From: an uncultured Prochlorococcus sp.
GTDB taxonomy: Bacteria; Cyanobacteriota; Cyanobacteriia; PCC-6307; Cyanobiaceae
Assembly (NCBI GenBank): GCA_902572075.1
Contig: CACGER010000009.1
Span: 1 to 53,516, forward strand
Direction: 5' to 3'
Length of the DNA stretch: 53,516 nt
Part shown: one piece after another, positions 35,927-45,776 of the stretch
Numbering within the stretch: the stretch's first letter is position 1
Layout: each line of letters opens with the position of its first letter
Position numbers and translations under genes: made by a program
The notes under the pieces: generated by a model
What the model saw: only the letters and a program-made list of their open reading frames with translations
What the model was told of the DNA's origin: nothing
Database searches by the model: none

Positions 35927-37366
35927 ATGGCAGAAAGATTTAGTCAAAAAAATTTAAGAGTAAGACCAAGTTCAGATGAGGAGAAAATTGTAACAAATGC
36001 AAAAAAACACTTCGAGAAGACTTTAGTTGAAATATCAGGCGAGATAGTAGGCAGTGTTGCAGCACTAGAACACCCAACAAAAAATAAAAAGTTAAATTAT
36101 GGAGAAATATTTTTAAGAGATAACGTGCCTGTAATGATTTATCTCATTACCCAAAAACGTTACGAAATTGTCAAAAAGTTCCTAAGTGTATGCCTTGAGC
36201 TACAAAGCACTAATTATCAAACGCGTGGTGTATTTCCTACAAGTTTCGTTGAAGAAAACGGAAAGCTTATTGGAGACTATGGTCAGAGATCAATAGGGAG
36301 GATTACTTCAGCTGATGCAAGTTTATGGTGGCCCATTTTATGTTGGTATTATGTCAATAAAAGTGGCGATTATGCCTTCGGGAAAAGTCAAAGCGTACAA
36401 AGAGGTATTCAACTTCTACTAGATCTAGTTTTACATCCAACATTTGAGGGTACTCCAGTACTTTTTGTTCCAGATTGCGCATTTATGATTGATAGACCTA
36501 TGGATGTATGGGGTGCACCTCTAGAAGTTGAAGTTTTACTTCATGGATGTTTAAAAAGTTGTATAAATTTAATGGAATTAAGTAGAGCAGATCATGTTAG
36601 TAGACTCCTAGATCAGAGACTTATACTTACAAACCAATGGGTTAAGGATTTAGGAAGTTTTCTTTTAAAACATTATTGGGTCACAAGCCAAACAATGCAA
36701 ATTTTAAGAAGAAGACCAACTGAGCAATATGGAGATGATCAACACTTTAATGAATTTAATGTTCAACCTCAAGTAGTTCCCTCATGGCTACAAGATTGGT
36801 TAGAGAATAGAGGTGGCTACTTAATAGGAAACATTAGAACAGGAAGGCCTGACTTTCGATTTTATAGTTTAGGTAATTCTTTAGCATGTATGTTTGGAGT
36901 ACTGCCTGCTAAAGAACAAAGAGCTTTATTTAGATTAGTTTTACATAATAGACAGCATTTGATAGCGCAAATGCCTATGAGAATATGTCATCCCCATATG
37001 GATGTAGAAGAATGGCAAAATAAAACTGGATCGGATCCTAAAAATTGGCCTTGGAGTTACCATAATGGAGGCCATTGGCCCAGTCTACTTTGGTTTTTTG
37101 GGGCAGCCGTTCTATTGCATCAAAAAAATCATGGTTCTGATGATGTGATTCTCATGGAAGAAATGAAATCTTTAATAGAGGAATCATATTGGTGTCAACT
37201 TAATCAATTACCCAAACAAGAATGGGCAGAATATTTTGATGGTCCTACAGGTACTTGGGTTGGGCAACAGTCCAGAACGTATCAAACCTGGACAATTGTT
37301 GGTTTTTTGTTAATGAATCATTTCCTAAGAAATGAATATAACGATCTAGATATGTTTGAAATTTAA
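35927..37366 (+). CDS. Alkaline/neutral invertase-like glycoside hydrolase (GH100)
   Basis: Cytoplasmic hydrolysis of sucrose to glucose and fructose. The 479-residue protein has GEIFLRDNVPVMIYLI (with the catalytic Asp), LWWPILCWYYV, RPMDVWGAPLEVEVLLHGCL, WPWSYHNGGHWPSLLWFF, and the C-terminal WAEYFDGPTGTWVGQQSRTYQ with the acid Glu/Asp region typical of GH100. No signal peptide, consistent with a cytoplasmic enzyme. It starts 600 bp from and divergent to 16S. Sucrose is a likely osmolyte or carbon store in these cells. Confidence 0.92.
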   Translation: MAERFSQKNLRVRPSSDEEKIVTNAKKHFEKTLVEISGEIVGSVAALEHPTKNKKLNYGEIFLRDNVPVMIYLITQKRYEIVKKFLSVCLELQSTNYQTRGVFPTSFVEENGKLIGDYGQRSIGRITSADASLWWPILCWYYVNKSGDYAFGKSQSVQRGIQLLLDLVLHPTFEGTPVLFVPDCAFMIDRPMDVWGAPLEVEVLLHGCLKSCINLMELSRADHVSRLLDQRLILTNQWVKDLGSFLLKHYWVTSQTMQILRRRPTEQYGDDQHFNEFNVQPQVVPSWLQDWLENRGGYLIGNIRTGRPDFRFYSLGNSLACMFGVLPAKEQRALFRLVLHNRQHLIAQMPMRICHPHMDVEEWQNKTGSDPKNWPWSYHNGGHWPSLLWFFGAAVLLHQKNHGSDDVILMEEMKSLIEESYWCQLNQLPKQEWAEYFDGPTGTWVGQQSRTYQTWTIVGFLLMNHFLRNEYNDLDMFEI

Positions 37367-37368
37367 AC

Positions 37369-37851
37369 CTAAAATAATCCCAAAGTGAGTGATTTATCAA
37401 TTGGCAAACAAGCTCCAATGCCGAGATATATTGTTAGAAAAGTTCCGAACAAGAAAACAGACATTGCTATCGGTCTTCTAAATGGATTAGAAAATTTATT
37501 GACGTTTTCTATAAAGGGTAAAATCATCAATCCAAGTGGAATTAACGTTTGAAGTGCGATACCTAATAGTTTATTGGGAACAACCCTAAGTATTTGAAAA
37601 ACTGGATACAGATACCATTCAGGAAGTATTTCCAGGGGTGTAGCGAAGGGATTCGCCTTATCTCCAAGCATTGCAGGGTCAAGAACTGCTAGTCCGACAA
37701 CGCATGCAATAGTTCCTAAGATAACTACCGGAAAAATGTATAGTAAATCATTTGGCCAAGCAGGTTCACCATAATAATTATGGCCCATACCTTTAGCTAA
37801 CTTTGCTCTCAATTTTGGATCAGACAGATCTGGTTTTTTTAAAGTGGACAT
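37369..37851 (-). CDS. petD: Cytochrome b6-f complex subunit IV
   Basis: 160 residues, three membrane helices. Contains the plastoquinol-oxidising PEWY motif in [16 protein letters not shown], and the N-terminal [25 protein letters not shown]. Located 33 bp after petB in the usual petB-petD order. Its stop is 2 bp from the stop of the convergent GH100 gene. Confidence 0.98.
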
Positions 37852-37884
37852 ATGAAGAACTATTAATGGTTTAAGTATAAGAGT

Positions 37885-38541
37885 TTATAAAGGGCCTGAA
37901 ATACCCTGTTTACGAATCATTAAAAAGTGCATCAACATAAAAACTGCTAATGACCATGGCAATACAAAAGTATGAAGACTGTAAAATCTAGTTAAAGTTG
38001 ATTGTCCAACACTTTCTCCACCTCTTAGTAATTCAACCATAAAGTCGCCAATTACTGGAATTGCAGCAGGGACACCTGAGACGATCTTAACTGCCCAATA
38101 ACCTACCTGATCCCAAGGGAGAGAGTATCCTGTCACTCCAAAAGCGACAGTTATTACTGCCATTACGACTCCTGTAACCCAAGTTAATTCTCTTGGCCTT
38201 TTAAAACCTCCGGTAAGATAAACCCTGAAGACATGAAGGATTAACATCAAAACCATCATTGATGCACTCCATCTGTGCACAGATCTTATTAACCATCCAA
38301 AACTTACATCGGTCATTAAATAACTGACTGAACTATAAGCTTGAGTAACTGTTGGCTTATAGTAAAAAGTCATTGCAAAACCTGTTGCAAATTGAATAAG
38401 GAAGCATACTAAAGTTATGCCTCCTAAACAATAAAAAATATTTACATGAGGGGGTACGTACTTGGAAGTTACGTCGTCAGTTATGTCTTGGATTTCAAGT
38501 CTCTCTTGAAACCAGTCATAAACAGATGATGAATTCGCCAT
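37885..38541 (-). CDS. petB: Cytochrome b6
   Basis: 218 residues, four membrane helices with the two bis-histidine haem sites ([20 protein letters not shown] and [20 protein letters not shown]). Cys38 in [13 protein letters not shown] is the conserved thioether ligand of haem ci. It carries electrons from plastoquinol to plastocyanin or cytochrome c6. Divergent from ctpA. Confidence 0.98.
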   Translation of the reverse strand: MANSSSVYDWFQERLEIQDITDDVTSKYVPPHVNIFYCLGGITLVCFLIQFATGFAMTFYYKPTVTQAYSSVSYLMTDVSFGWLIRSVHRWSASMMVLMLILHVFRVYLTGGFKRPRELTWVTGVVMAVITVAFGVTGYSLPWDQVGYWAVKIVSGVPAAIPVIGDFMVELLRGGESVGQSTLTRFYSLHTFVLPWSLAVFMLMHFLMIRKQGISGPL

Positions 38542-38613
38542 CCAAAAAAAAATTAGCTTTGATATTAAAGAGCTTACTTAAAATTCTTATACTTGGTGTT
38601 AACACTTAACCCA

Positions 38614-39894
38614 ATGAATTCATCTTTTAACAAACTTTTAACATTCAAAACATTGATCACTGCATCATTGATCATCATTTTTTCTATCAATCTTTTATTG
38701 ATTGAAAGAGTTGATGCCCTTAGTGATAGCAGGCAATTAGTACTTGACGCTTGGACCTTGGTAAACGAAGGTTTTTATGATCCAGAAAAGTTTGAGGAAA
38801 TCCAATGGAAAAGAATTAGGCAAAAAACATTACAGAAACAAATTGAAACAACTGAAGAGGCTTATTCCGCAATTGAAGACATGTTAAGACCTCTAGACGA
38901 CCCTTACACGAGAATTTTACGTCCAAAAGATTATGAACTACTGAAATCAAGTAATTTTGGTAGTGAAATTAATGGTGTTGGGCTTCAATTAGGTGAAGAT
39001 GATGAAAATAAAGTTAAAGTTATTTCTACTCTTGGGGGTTCGCCAGCTGAAGAAGCTGGAATAGTAAGCGGGGATTTGATAGAGAAAGTGGACGGAATCT
39101 CATCAGAAAAATTAGGGCTTGCAAATACTGCGTCTAAATTAAGAGGTGAATCAGGCACAAAAGTTTTAGTTGAAGTATCTTCCGAATCAGGAGAAATTAA
39201 GGAAGTCGATCTAGAGAGAAGATCAGTAGATCTTAGACCAGTAAGAACCAAGAGATTAAGAGACGATTCACACACAATAGGATATTTAAGAATAACTCAA
39301 TTCAGCGAAAGCGTACCCAAAAAAGTTGAAGAGGCACTTCAAGAGTTAAAAGAGAAAGAGGTTGAGGGCTTGATCCTAGATCTTAGAAATAATTCAGGGG
39401 GACTGGTAAGCTCAGGTATAGCAGTTGCTGACTCATTATTAAGTGAAAAACCTGTAGTCGAGACAAAAGATAGAAATGGGATCAAAGATGCAATTATTTC
39501 TCAAAAAGAGACGTCTTTTGATGGACCAATGGTAACTTTAGTAAATAAGGGGACTGCAAGTGCCAGTGAAATACTTGCTGGTTCTTTACAAGATAATAAG
39601 AGATCTATTCTTATGGGAGAACAAACTTATGGCAAAGGTTTAATTCAATCCCTAAAAAGTTTGGGGGAAGATAGCGGTATTGCTATAACAGTAGCTAGTT
39701 ATCTAACTCCCAAAGGTAATAATATTCAAGGCCAAGGTATGACTCCTGACAAATTACTTGATTTACCGGATGCAAGTGATTATGGAAGTACTGACGATAA
39801 ATGGGTGAAGAATGCAGAACTATTTCTTGGGTCACTTCTAGAAAAAGAAGAAGTTTCAGTTCAAAATATTGAATTAAACAATGAAGAAATTTAA
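38614..39894 (+). CDS. ctpA: Carboxy-terminal processing peptidase (S41A), D1-type
   Basis: Processes the C-terminal extension of the photosystem II D1 protein in the lumen. The ATG at 38614 gives a membrane/signal N-terminus (LITASLIIIFSINLLLIERV); TTG 38593 is a longer alternative. A PDZ domain (GVGLQLGEDDENKVKVISTL and GSPAEEAGIVSGDLIEKVDG) is followed by the protease core with the nucleophile Ser in KGTASASEILAGSL and the Lys in TYGKGLIQS. About 426 residues, normal. Confidence 0.93.
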   Translation: MNSSFNKLLTFKTLITASLIIIFSINLLLIERVDALSDSRQLVLDAWTLVNEGFYDPEKFEEIQWKRIRQKTLQKQIETTEEAYSAIEDMLRPLDDPYTRILRPKDYELLKSSNFGSEINGVGLQLGEDDENKVKVISTLGGSPAEEAGIVSGDLIEKVDGISSEKLGLANTASKLRGESGTKVLVEVSSESGEIKEVDLERRSVDLRPVRTKRLRDDSHTIGYLRITQFSESVPKKVEEALQELKEKEVEGLILDLRNNSGGLVSSGIAVADSLLSEKPVVETKDRNGIKDAIISQKETSFDGPMVTLVNKGTASASEILAGSLQDNKRSILMGEQTYGKGLIQSLKSLGEDSGIAITVASYLTPKGNNIQGQGMTPDKLLDLPDASDYGSTDDKWVKNAELFLGSLLEKEEVSVQNIELNNEEI

Positions 39895-39937
39895 TCATGA
39901 AATGGCTAAAGATTTAAAATAAAAAATCTTATAAATT

Positions 39938-41194
39938 ATGAGTATTAAGAGAATTTTTCATGACCCAATTCACAAAGAGATAGTATTTGATGCAGGAAAG
40001 CCAGAAGAATTAATGATTATGGAATTAATTGATACAGAGGCCTTTCAAAGACTTAGAAGAATTAAACAGTTAGGATCGGCATCATTACTTTTTCATGGTG
40101 CAGAATCGAGCAGATTCACTCACTCAATTGGTGTTTTTTGTATAGCAAGAAAAATTTATAGGAGATTAATTGAAAGTAAATCTTCATTTTGTGAAAATAA
40201 ATTTGTTCTTTATGGAGCTGCGCTACTACATGATTTAGGACATGGACCTTTAAGTCATACCAGTGAAACAATATTCCAGCATGATCACGAAAAATGGTCT
40301 GCAAACTTAGTTAAAAATTATTCTCCAATAAATTCAATACTCAAAAAGTATGACAAAGAATTGCCGAGAAAAATTGGTGAATTATTTGAATCAAAACAAC
40401 TATTTTCAAAACCTTTAAAAACATTGATAAGTAGTGAGATAGATTGCGATCGTCTCGATTATCTTTTACGCGATAGTTACAACACAGGTACTAATTATGG
40501 CTTAGTAGATTTAGAGAGAATAATTTCAGCTCTTACCTTTTCACCTGATGGAAATATCGGAATTAAACCAAAAGGAGTGATCGCTATTGAGCATTTCCTT
40601 GTACTAAGAAACTTGATGTATAGAACAATCTACAATCACAGGATAAACGAAATATCAACATGGATTCTGGAAAAAATATTACACACAATAAAACATAATG
40701 ATGAAAAAAAAATTTGGTTAGATAATTCTCTATATAAATGGATTTTTTTACCTACAAAGGTTGATTTTGACGATTTCATAAGAAATGATGATATAACCTT
40801 TTATTATCATTTGATTAGATGGAAAGATGAATCTTTTGAGCCACTTTCTACACTCTGCAAAATGTTTATTGACAGAGATTTATTAAAGGCATCAGACATA
40901 AGTTTTTTAAGTAAAATAAATAGATTGAAAATCCTTGCATTTGCCACAAAATTATGTGAAAAAAATGGTTATGATTCAGAAATATTTTGCGGGATTAAGG
41001 AAAGGTCTTTTAAAGGTTTCGAATCTAACAATGCACTAAAAATATGGGACGGCACTATTCAAAGTTCATTAGAAAATAGTTCCTCATTAATAAAAATTTT
41101 AATGAAATCTGAGGAAAGCTCTTTTATTATTTATCCAAGTATCATCAAGAATGAAATTAAAAATGAAATTTCATTAATAAAAAACAATTCCTAG
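39938..41194 (+). CDS. HD-domain phosphohydrolase (SAMHD1/YdhJ-like)
   Basis: 418 residues. The N-terminal IFHDPIHKEIVFDAGK and the metal motif H...HD: FTHSIGVF, LLHDLGHGPLSHTSE and the later SEIDCDRLDYLLRDSYNTGT all match HD hydrolases related to deoxynucleotide triphosphohydrolases. The exact substrate (dNTP or other nucleotide) is not known. It lies between ctpA and minC; a 10-bp gap to minC suggests an operon. Confidence 0.85.
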   Translation: MSIKRIFHDPIHKEIVFDAGKPEELMIMELIDTEAFQRLRRIKQLGSASLLFHGAESSRFTHSIGVFCIARKIYRRLIESKSSFCENKFVLYGAALLHDLGHGPLSHTSETIFQHDHEKWSANLVKNYSPINSILKKYDKELPRKIGELFESKQLFSKPLKTLISSEIDCDRLDYLLRDSYNTGTNYGLVDLERIISALTFSPDGNIGIKPKGVIAIEHFLVLRNLMYRTIYNHRINEISTWILEKILHTIKHNDEKKIWLDNSLYKWIFLPTKVDFDDFIRNDDITFYYHLIRWKDESFEPLSTLCKMFIDRDLLKASDISFLSKINRLKILAFATKLCEKNGYDSEIFCGIKERSFKGFESNNALKIWDGTIQSSLENSSSLIKILMKSEESSFIIYPSIIKNEIKNEISLIKNNS

Positions 41195-41204
41195 ATTTAA
41201 TTCA

Positions 41205-41867
41205 ATGGAAATCGTTCTAAAAAACATTAAAAGTAAATATTTAGAAATTTTTTCTTTGATAGATTTAGATAATATCCATGAAACTTTCAAAAAATTCCCT
41301 TCCATCAAGGGACCTTTGGAAGCAAAAATTTTCGCAGTCAATGAGTCAATAAGTTTTCATCAATTATCGAAAATAAAAAAATATTTTGACAAAATTGCTG
41401 TTTGTTCCTTATGTATTTACTCAAATAATAGAGATACAATAATAACTGGAAAGTCTCTAAAAATAGGTTCAGCATTTATTAAAGAGCAAGAGATTAAAAA
41501 TAGGTTGTTATTATTTAATTCAAAAAAGAAAGACGATATTCTTCACAAAGGAACAGTACGATCGGGTGAAAGAATATCTTCAAATGGAAACCTATGCATT
41601 ATTGGAGATGTTAATCCCGGAGCAATAGTTTCCGCTAAGAAAAATATTTACGTTTGGGGCAAATTACTAGGGATGGCATTTGCAGGGAAAAGTGGAAATA
41701 AAAATGCCTCGATTGCATCACTATATCTAAACCCTTTACAGTTAAGAATTGCAGATGTGATAGCTATTGGACCAAAGGATAAGCCCAAAAATTATTATCC
41801 AGAAATTGCGTTAATTGAGAAGCAAACGATAATTATCAAACCACACATAATCGAAAGTAAAAATTAA
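41205..41867 (+). CDS. minC: Septum-site determining protein MinC
   Basis: Inhibitor of FtsZ ring formation away from midcell. The 220-residue protein has a variable N-terminal domain and the conserved C-terminal beta-helix with DDILHKGTVRSGERISSNGN, IIGDVNPGAIVSAKKNIYVW and GKLLGMAFAGKSGN, where MinD binds. Followed by minD and minE. Confidence 0.93.
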   Translation: MEIVLKNIKSKYLEIFSLIDLDNIHETFKKFPSIKGPLEAKIFAVNESISFHQLSKIKKYFDKIAVCSLCIYSNNRDTIITGKSLKIGSAFIKEQEIKNRLLLFNSKKKDDILHKGTVRSGERISSNGNLCIIGDVNPGAIVSAKKNIYVWGKLLGMAFAGKSGNKNASIASLYLNPLQLRIADVIAIGPKDKPKNYYPEIALIEKQTIIIKPHIIESKN

Positions 41868-41959
41868 TCAATCATTTGCAATAAATTAATTCAAAATAGA
41901 TAAATTTAAGAATTACTTAATCTTTAAATTATTTAACTTTTTGCTAGTGGCTTTATTAT

Positions 41960-42793
41960 TTGGAAAACTTTAAAATCGTGGGGAAGAATACTCGCACAAT
42001 ATTAATTTGTTCAGGGAAAGGAGGGGTTGGTAAAACAACTTTAACCGCAAACCTTGGCATAGCACTCGCTAATAGTGGAGCAACAACTGCTGTGTTAGAT
42101 GCTGATTTTGGCTTAAGAAATTTAGATCTTCTTCTAGGATTAGAAAATCGAATCATCTATACGGCACAAGATGTTCTAGATAAGAATTGCCGTCTTGACC
42201 AAGCATTGGTTAGACATAAAAAGGAACCTAATCTTGCTCTTCTACCTGCTGGAGATCCAAGGATGTTGGATTGGATGAAGCCTGAAGATATGAAAAAAAT
42301 TAGTGAGCTACTTAGTGAAAACTTTGATTTTGTATTAGTTGATTGTCCTGCGGGTGTAGAAGATGGCTTTAAAAATGCTCTAGCAGCCTGTAAAGAAGCA
42401 ATTGTTGTCACTAACCCAGAATTATCCGCAGTGCGGGATGCAGATAGAGTAATAGGGATTCTCAATACATCAGACATTGAGCCTATACAACTTGTTATCA
42501 ATAGAGTTCGCCCTAACATGATGGCTAGTCAAGAAATGTTATCCATCGAAGATGTTCAAGGGATCCTTTCTTTGCCTTTGTTAGGTATTGTTTTAGAAGA
42601 TGAACAGGTAATAATAAGTACAAACAGAGGAGAGCCGCTAACACTTTCAGATGGTAGATCTCCTGCAAAAAAATGTTATTTGAATGTTTCGCAAAGACTT
42701 ACAAATAAAGATGTACCAATCATCGATCCAAAAAAAGAAGGCAAAAGTCTTAAAGATAAATTCATGAGATTAATGCAAACAAAGGTTTTTTAA
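41960..42793 (+). CDS. minD: Septum-site determining ATPase MinD
   Basis: The deviant Walker [10 protein letters not shown] (20-28) with the family's extra lysine, [33 protein letters not shown] (Walker B) and a C-terminal amphipathic membrane-targeting helix ([14 protein letters not shown]). Start TTG 41960 is the longest; GTG 41978 gives [20 protein letters not shown], which fits the usual cyanobacterial N-terminus and may be the true start. It recruits MinC to the membrane. Confidence 0.96.
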   Translation: MENFKIVGKNTRTILICSGKGGVGKTTLTANLGIALANSGATTAVLDADFGLRNLDLLLGLENRIIYTAQDVLDKNCRLDQALVRHKKEPNLALLPAGDPRMLDWMKPEDMKKISELLSENFDFVLVDCPAGVEDGFKNALAACKEAIVVTNPELSAVRDADRVIGILNTSDIEPIQLVINRVRPNMMASQEMLSIEDVQGILSLPLLGIVLEDEQVIISTNRGEPLTLSDGRSPAKKCYLNVSQRLTNKDVPIIDPKKEGKSLKDKFMRLMQTKVF

Positions 42794-42794
42794 A

Positions 42795-43130
42795 ATGATG
42801 ACTCTCAGAGATCTTATAAATAAATTACTAGGCAGAGAAACGTCTAGTGCAAATACAGCTAGAGAAAGATTACAACTTGTACTTGCTCATGACAGAGTTG
42901 ATATGAGTTCCTTAACAACTGATCTTTTAGATAAAATGAGGAAAGAAATTCTTGACGTCGTTGCTAAGTATGTTGAAATTGATTTTGAAGAAGTGGCAGT
43001 AAGTTTAGAGACTGAGGATAGAATGACTGCATTAGTTGCAAATTTACCAATCAAAAGAACTATTTCAGGAGAAATAAAATTCAAAAAAACCGAAAAAAAT
43101 GATAAAGCTAATAATGACATCAAAAAGTAA
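42795..43130 (+). CDS. minE: Cell division topological specificity factor MinE
   Basis: 111 residues. N-terminal helix [20 protein letters not shown] with the MinD-interaction region, then the conserved [20 protein letters not shown] and the dimerisation domain [20 protein letters not shown]. The start ATG is 1 bp after the minD stop, so the genes are translationally coupled. Confidence 0.96.
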   Translation: MMTLRDLINKLLGRETSSANTARERLQLVLAHDRVDMSSLTTDLLDKMRKEILDVVAKYVEIDFEEVAVSLETEDRMTALVANLPIKRTISGEIKFKKTEKNDKANNDIKK

Positions 43131-43195
43131 TAAATTTAAAAAAAGCTAAAAAAATACTGATTATTGACCCTCTCTAATTGTAAGATGAAGAGATT

Positions 43196-43267
43196 GCCGG
43201 CTTAGCTCAGTGGTAGAGCAGCGCTTTTGTAAAGCGAAGGTCATCAGTTCAAATCTGTTAGCCGGCA
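43196..43267 (+). tRNA. tRNA-Thr (anticodon TGT)
   Basis: 72 nt. Acceptor GCCGGCT with AGCCGGC, D loop AGCTCAGTGGTAGAGC, anticodon arm GCGCTTTTGTAAAGCG with TGT, T loop AGTTCAAATCT. Located 65 bp after minE. Confidence 0.97.
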
Positions 43268-43284
43268 TTTTGATTTATTTAATT

Positions 43285-43446
43285 CTATTCAATATTTTTT
43301 GCTGAAAATAAAAAAATTAAACCTATCAGAGCAATGATAGGAAATAATTTTATTTCGAGAAAATACTCTAAAAAAGATGCAAGGGGTTCAAATATCCAAT
43401 AAGTAAAAAATTGAATTAATAAAACAAAAAATAATAATAAAAACAT
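43285..43446 (-). CDS. Mini membrane protein overlapping the TsaC gene (53 aa)
   Basis: Its ATG overlaps the stop of the TsaC gene as TAATG, a classic translational-coupling arrangement. The protein MFLLLFFVLLIQFFTYWIFE is followed by PLASFLEYFLEIKLFPIIALIGLIFLF: two hydrophobic spans. No known family. The overlap makes a real gene likely. It ends 18 bp from convergent tRNA-Thr. Confidence 0.65.
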   Translation of the reverse strand: MFLLLFFVLLIQFFTYWIFEPLASFLEYFLEIKLFPIIALIGLIFLFSAKNIE

Positions 43447-44027
43447 TAATACAATTCTCTAACTAATACTTCTCCTTCCCTAATCAATCTCCAATCTCCA
43501 CTTTTCTTCCAAAATATAATAGTACTAGCTTGCCCACTTCTTTCCCCCCAGGGAATAGGTCCCAAAATTCCTAGAGAAGGGAAGTCTAGAGCAATACCTT
43601 CAGCTGTAATTGATCCTTTAAAACCTGAAATATTTGCACTAGAAGTTAATAATGGGCCTGTTTCTCTCATGAGAGATTGAGCTATATATGAATTTGGAAT
43701 TCTCAACCCAAGAGTTCGATCATTGCTCGTGAGGATTGTAGTCTGCTTTTCTGAAGCAGGAATAACTATTGTCAGAGCTCCTGGCCAATATTTTGAAGCT
43801 ATATTTTCGTAATCTTCCTTAGCTGATTCGTGAACAAAGTCGATTAATTGTTTTTGTTCTGATCCCATAAGAATTAAAGGTTTGTCTCTATCTCTTTTTT
43901 TAAACTCATAAATAGTCTTTGAAAATTTTGGCAAGCATCCAATTGCAGGTAATGTGTCAGTTGGGAAAATTATGGGTAAACCACTTTTAAGAGTCTTCAA
44001 AGCGGATTTGCAATCTACTAAATTCAT
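43446..44027 (-). CDS. tsaC: L-threonylcarbamoyladenylate synthase (Sua5/YrdC/TsaC family)
   Basis: Makes the intermediate for the t6A37 modification of ANN-decoding tRNAs. The 193-residue protein has IIFPTDTLPAIGCLPKFS (the nucleotide/threonine site), KKRDRDKPLILMGSEQ, LTIVIPAS, LGLRIPNS, and GPLLTSSANISGF, all from the YrdC domain. It lacks the Sua5 C-terminal domain. Located 23 bp after prmC on the same strand. Confidence 0.92.
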   Translation of the reverse strand: MNLVDCKSALKTLKSGLPIIFPTDTLPAIGCLPKFSKTIYEFKKRDRDKPLILMGSEQKQLIDFVHESAKEDYENIASKYWPGALTIVIPASEKQTTILTSNDRTLGLRIPNSYIAQSLMRETGPLLTSSANISGFKGSITAEGIALDFPSLGILGPIPWGERSGQASTIIFWKKSGDWRLIREGEVLVRELY

Positions 44028-44050
44028 TTAGATTATGAATCTATAATAAT

Positions 44051-44920
44051 TTATTTATATCTTCCAATGGTAAACCTTCCAATACCTGAAAGATCTTTCA
44101 CAATTTCTATTGATGTAAATTTATTTTTAATTAGTAGTTGTTTTACTTTTTCACCTTGATCAAAATGGTTCTCTAGAATTATCCAGCCCTTCTCTTTTAA
44201 GAATAATGGCGCTTTGTATATTATTTCCCTAATATGTTTTAAACCATCTTCGCCGCCTAATAAAGCATGTTTAGGTTCAAATCTTTTAACTTCTTTAGGT
44301 AATTTTTCATAAGTATCTTTAGGAATATATGGCGGGTTTGAAATAGCGAGGTCTAATTTTCCTTTAAAACTTTCAAGAGGAGACCACCAATTTCCACAAT
44401 AAAATTTCAAATTTGATTGTTCTGAAGAATTTTTATAATTTTTAGTAGCTATTTCTAATGCATCATGATTTATGTCAGTTGCTACTCCATCGCTAAATGG
44501 ATAAGCTAATGCCAAAGCAATACTTATAGCGCCTGATCCAGTTCCTAATTCAGCGAAAAATAATTTTTCTGATTTCTTTCGGAATATATTGAATACAATA
44601 TCAACTATGAGTTCTGTTTCAGGTCTAGGAATGAGTACTTTGTTTGTAACATTTAATTTTAAGTCTCTCCAAAAAGCTATTCCACAAAGATATTGAATTG
44701 GACAAGAACTTAATAAATGTTCGCTCCAGATAGATTCTAAAAATTCTAATTTTTTTTTTAAATGTAAGTTTCCCTCGGGATTTACCCTTATAAGGATTTG
44801 TTCACTAGTCGATATACCGCCTACAGAATCCAGTAGAACAGCAAAAGATTGCTGATCGCCACCTTTAGAAAGTTGTTTTTTTTTCCAAAATAAAAATTCT
44901 TTTACAGGAATGCAAAGCAT
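44051..44920 (-). CDS. prmC: Release factor glutamine methyltransferase
   Basis: Methylates the GGQ glutamine of peptide release factors RF1 and RF2. The 289-residue protein has PSH-like N-terminal helices, VLIPRPETELIVDIVFN, AELGTGSGAISIALALAYPF (SAM binding) and the catalytic ISNPPYIPKDTYE motif. Followed on the same strand by tsaC, so two translation-quality genes are linked. Confidence 0.95.
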   Translation of the reverse strand: MLCIPVKEFLFWKKKQLSKGGDQQSFAVLLDSVGGISTSEQILIRVNPEGNLHLKKKLEFLESIWSEHLLSSCPIQYLCGIAFWRDLKLNVTNKVLIPRPETELIVDIVFNIFRKKSEKLFFAELGTGSGAISIALALAYPFSDGVATDINHDALEIATKNYKNSSEQSNLKFYCGNWWSPLESFKGKLDLAISNPPYIPKDTYEKLPKEVKRFEPKHALLGGEDGLKHIREIIYKAPLFLKEKGWIILENHFDQGEKVKQLLIKNKFTSIEIVKDLSGIGRFTIGRYK

Positions 44921-44931
44921 TAATTAAAGCT

Positions 44932-45084
44932 TTAGCGTTTTGGCCCAAGCCTACCTTTACTAGAGTCAGAGTAGAAGCTTGATTTTTCTCCATCTTGGGT
45001 AGAAATAAATAAACCTATTAGGAATATGGTGGGCACCCCTACGAATAAAAGACTAGCAACAAATCCAAAGTTAGTTGTTTCCAT
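44932..45084 (-). CDS. psbM: Photosystem II reaction centre protein M
   Basis: 50 residues, ATG 45084 to TAA 44932. METTNFGFVASLLFVGVPTI matches PsbM, with the single membrane helix continuing to FLIGLFIST and a longer hydrophilic tail (QDGEKSSFYSDSSKGRLGPKR) seen in marine picocyanobacteria. PsbM lies at the dimer interface of photosystem II. Confidence 0.95.
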   Translation of the reverse strand: METTNFGFVASLLFVGVPTIFLIGLFISTQDGEKSSFYSDSSKGRLGPKR

Positions 45085-45191
45085 TTAATTTGAAGTTCTA
45101 TGGGTTAGGTATTAAGACTATAGACATATAACGCAGAATAAAGTGGAAAAATAAACAAAATTTATAAACTGATTTACAGTCTTAAACAATT

Positions 45192-45554
45192 TTAACGAGG
45201 TAATTTTTTATTTTCACTAATTTTTTTTAATTCTTCCAAATTTGAGGGGGGAGATTGTGGTTTTGTTAATATTACTGAAGAGGACTTTATCAATGTTTGG
45301 CATGCAAGTCGCCAATTTTCTGGTCTATTTTTGAGTTTTTCTTCTTCAACAGATGTAAGAGGGCTCAGAGAATTTTTGTTTCCACCTTCAACTGAAATAA
45401 AACAAGTACTGCATTGTCCTGCCCCGCCGCAATTTCCTAAAATACCTTTCAAACCATAAAGCTGTAAGTTTTCTTTCATTACCAATTCCCTTAAATTTTC
45501 ACCAGGATTACATTGGACTTCTAGATCCTCACGGATAAATCTGATAGTTGCCAT
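45192..45554 (-). CDS. 2Fe-2S ferredoxin-like protein
   Basis: 120 residues with the plant-type cluster ligands Cys42, Cys48, Cys51 and Cys85 (GNCGGAGQCSTCFISVEG, then LACQT). The spacing C-x5-C-x2-C is slightly different from the C-x4-C-x2-C of photosynthetic PetF, so it is probably not the main photosystem I acceptor but a specialised ferredoxin. Divergent from psbB; a basic C-terminal tail is present. Confidence 0.88.
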   Translation of the reverse strand: MATIRFIREDLEVQCNPGENLRELVMKENLQLYGLKGILGNCGGAGQCSTCFISVEGGNKNSLSPLTSVEEEKLKNRPENWRLACQTLIKSSSVILTKPQSPPSNLEELKKISENKKLPR

Positions 45555-45776
45555 TTTTTTAGTTATTTTTCTTATTTTGGCGTTTTACTTTGAGAATTGT
45601 GACCAAAATATTAACAAATTTTAGCTAAAAATTCCTTGTAAAATCAGTTCTACAAATTGATTTGCCCGATTTTTGCAAGAAAATAAATTTATTTACAAAA
45701 ATCCCTCAAAGGCTAAAAAACCCTTACTATCGTGATGTTTAGCTGTTTATTCAGCATAGTTACTAGAAATTAACCG

